In this document: positions 5,526-6,101 of the stretch, piece by piece
Layout of the letters: each line of letters opens with the position of its first letter
Numbering within the stretch: the stretch's first letter is position 1
NCBI GenBank assembly: GCA_001823315.1
Contig: MHUC01000016.1
Coordinates: forward strand, 1 to 6,101
Direction: 5' to 3'
DNA length: 6,101 nucleotides
Source: Candidatus Wildermuthbacteria bacterium RIFCSPHIGHO2_12_FULL_40_12
Lineage (GTDB): Bacteria > Patescibacteriota > Minisyncoccia > Minisyncoccales > 2-12-FULL-40-12
Translations under genes and position numbers: made by a program
The notes under the pieces: model-generated
What the model was told of the DNA's origin: nothing
The model's database searches: none
Seen by the model: the letters and a program-made list of their open reading frames with translations, nothing else

Positions 5526-5915
5526 ATGATACAGCAACGGAATAAAACGAAAAGGGCAAGAGGAGTTATGGTTTTTCTTTCCTCCGTTCTGCCGATTGCC
5601 TCCGCTTTAATTTTTATTGTCTTTTTGGCTGTGTCTAATTGGCGATTATACCAAAAGAGGGCCGAACTTGTTAGTCAATTTAGAGACTTAGAGAAAGAAG
5701 CGGTAATGCTGGAGAAAGAAAATCAGGAGCTCCAAGAAGGTTTTTTTCAGCTGTCAGATAAAGAATACCTGGAAAAGATGGCAAGAGAAAAGTTTAGTTA
5801 TAAAAAACCCGGCGAAGAGGTGGTAATTGTTTTGCCGCCGCCCGTAATTGAAGAAGTCAAAAGAGAAGAGAAAAAAAACTTCTGGCAGAAATTTTTGGAG
5901 ATCTTTCAACTTTAA
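5526..5915 (+). CDS. FtsB/DivIC-like septum formation initiator protein
   Basis: The 129-aa product has the layout of the FtsB/DivIC family: bitopic divisome proteins whose periplasmic or extracellular coiled coil pairs with FtsL-type partners. A basic N-terminus (KTKRARG, 7-13) precedes a single membrane helix (about 15-37). A coiled coil follows at about 40-75 (RAELVSQFRDLEKEAVMLEK and on). The family signature comes next, YLEKMAREKFSYKKPGEEVVIV (81-102; family pattern Y-hEchAREchg.h.pGEhhh), then a proline and charge-rich tail. The ATG at 5526 has no Shine-Dalgarno. An alternative ATG at 5568 has gaggag only 2 nt upstream but would remove the basic anchor, so I keep 5526. A TTG at 5508 is also possible but less likely. 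FtsB and DivIC cannot be told apart here. The tRNA gene starts 10 nt after the stop. Confidence 0.8.
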   Translation: MIQQRNKTKRARGVMVFLSSVLPIASALIFIVFLAVSNWRLYQKRAELVSQFRDLEKEAVMLEKENQELQEGFFQLSDKEYLEKMAREKFSYKKPGEEVVIVLPPPVIEEVKREEKKNFWQKFLEIFQL

Positions 5916-5925
5916 GTTAGTTTGC

Positions 5926-5996
5926 GCGGGTATGATATAGCGGTATTATGCAACCTTCCCAAGGTTGACAGACGGGTTCGACTCCCGTTACCCGCT
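5926..5996 (+). tRNA. tRNA-Gly (anticodon CCC)
   Basis: This is a full cloverleaf of 71 nt. The acceptor stem GCGGGTA (5926-5932) pairs TACCCGC (5989-5995), with discriminator U73, typical of bacterial tRNA-Gly. The anticodon stem CAACC/GGTTG (5951-5955/5963-5967) holds loop TTCCCAA with anticodon CCC (5958-5960), decoding GGG. The T arm is ACGGG-TTCGACT-CCCGT (5972-5988). The D stem is weak, three A-U pairs around a loop with GG. CCA is not encoded. It may share a transcript with the ftsB-like gene. Confidence 0.95.
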
Positions 5997-6012
5997 TACG
6001 TAGGAAGGATTT

Positions 6013-6058
6013 GGGTTCCCTGCCTGCCGGCAGGCAGGGATTCCCGTCTCTCGCTCCA
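6013..6058 (+). pseudogene. tRNA 3'-end remnant split by a palindrome
   Basis: The bases gggttc (6013-6018) and gattcccgtctctcgctcca (6039-6058) together read like the T arm, acceptor 3' strand, U discriminator and encoded CCA of a tRNA. The implied acceptor 5' strand GCGAGAG and U73 would suit a second tRNA-Gly. The D and anticodon arms are missing: only 16 nt separate it from the intact tRNA-Gly. Twenty palindromic bases (6019-6038) sit where the T loop would close. The T stem would be four pairs (GGG/CCC plus a T-G). It is best read as a fragment, not a working tRNA. Confidence 0.5.
6017..6040. repeat. 24-bp perfect GC-rich palindrome
   Basis: The half-site tccctgcctgcc is followed by its exact reverse complement, ggcaggcaggga, with no loop. 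The stem can extend through ggg (6013-6015) and ccc (6043-6045) across a small internal loop. No T-tract follows, so it is a poor intrinsic terminator. From memory, CTGCCTGCCGGCAGGCAG-type palindromes recur in Parcubacteria genomes; this is recall and not shown by the window. Confidence 0.85.
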
Positions 6059-6101
6059 AGATATTACAGGTATCAGTTTTAGAAATTTTTTGATGGGTTT
6101 C

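Noticed and set aside
6059..6101. Possible start of another gene at the window end
   Set aside because: The last 43 bases are AT-rich and show no start codon with a ribosome binding site or RNA motif that I can support.

Overview
The window looks like core chromosomal DNA of a small-genome bacterium, most likely a member of Candidatus Patescibacteria (CPR, perhaps a Parcubacteria-type lineage). This placement is an inference. It rests on the AT-leaning, tightly packed genes that mostly lack Shine-Dalgarno sites, the divergent RNase P RNA carrying extra hairpins, a MurJ missing several residues that matter in E. coli, and palindromic or AT-rich repeats inside otherwise conserved genes. The standard genetic code fits: UGA acts as a stop in the glutamate-ligase-like gene.

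Layout. (1) Bases 1-537 are an almost complete RNase P RNA gene (rnpB) on the + strand, followed by an intrinsic terminator. It is unusually long because about 170 nt of extra hairpins lie between the 5' strand of helix P4 and the P7-P10 region. (2) Bases 590-1049 are a self-contained minus-strand transcription unit: promoter, strong ribosome binding site, an unrecognised 110-aa protein and a terminator, convergent with rnpB. (3) A compact divergent promoter region at 1022-1098 serves this gene and a + strand operon. (4) Bases 1118-5371 hold three + strand genes separated by 3 nt each: a coenzyme F420-0:glutamate ligase-like protein, the lipid II flippase MurJ, and the translation GTPase LepA/EF4. 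(5) Bases 5372-5525 are a short intergenic stretch that contains a possible 31-aa single-helix membrane protein on the minus strand. (6) Bases 5526-5915 encode an FtsB/DivIC-like divisome protein, and 10 nt later comes tRNA-Gly(CCC). (7) Just after that tRNA lies a tRNA-like 3' end (T arm, acceptor strand, encoded CCA) interrupted by a perfect 24-bp palindrome; the last 43 bases hold nothing I can name.

How the genes fit together. MurJ and the FtsB-like protein belong to cell-wall synthesis and division. LepA, RNase P RNA and tRNA-Gly belong to translation. The glutamate-ligase-like protein is probably co-transcribed with murJ and lepA. The most unusual theme is that short palindromic or AT-rich repeats sit inside functional genes: two in-frame insertions in LepA, extra hairpins in RNase P RNA, and a palindrome splitting a tRNA remnant. 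This resembles in principle the Rickettsia palindromic elements, but that comparison is a hypothesis.
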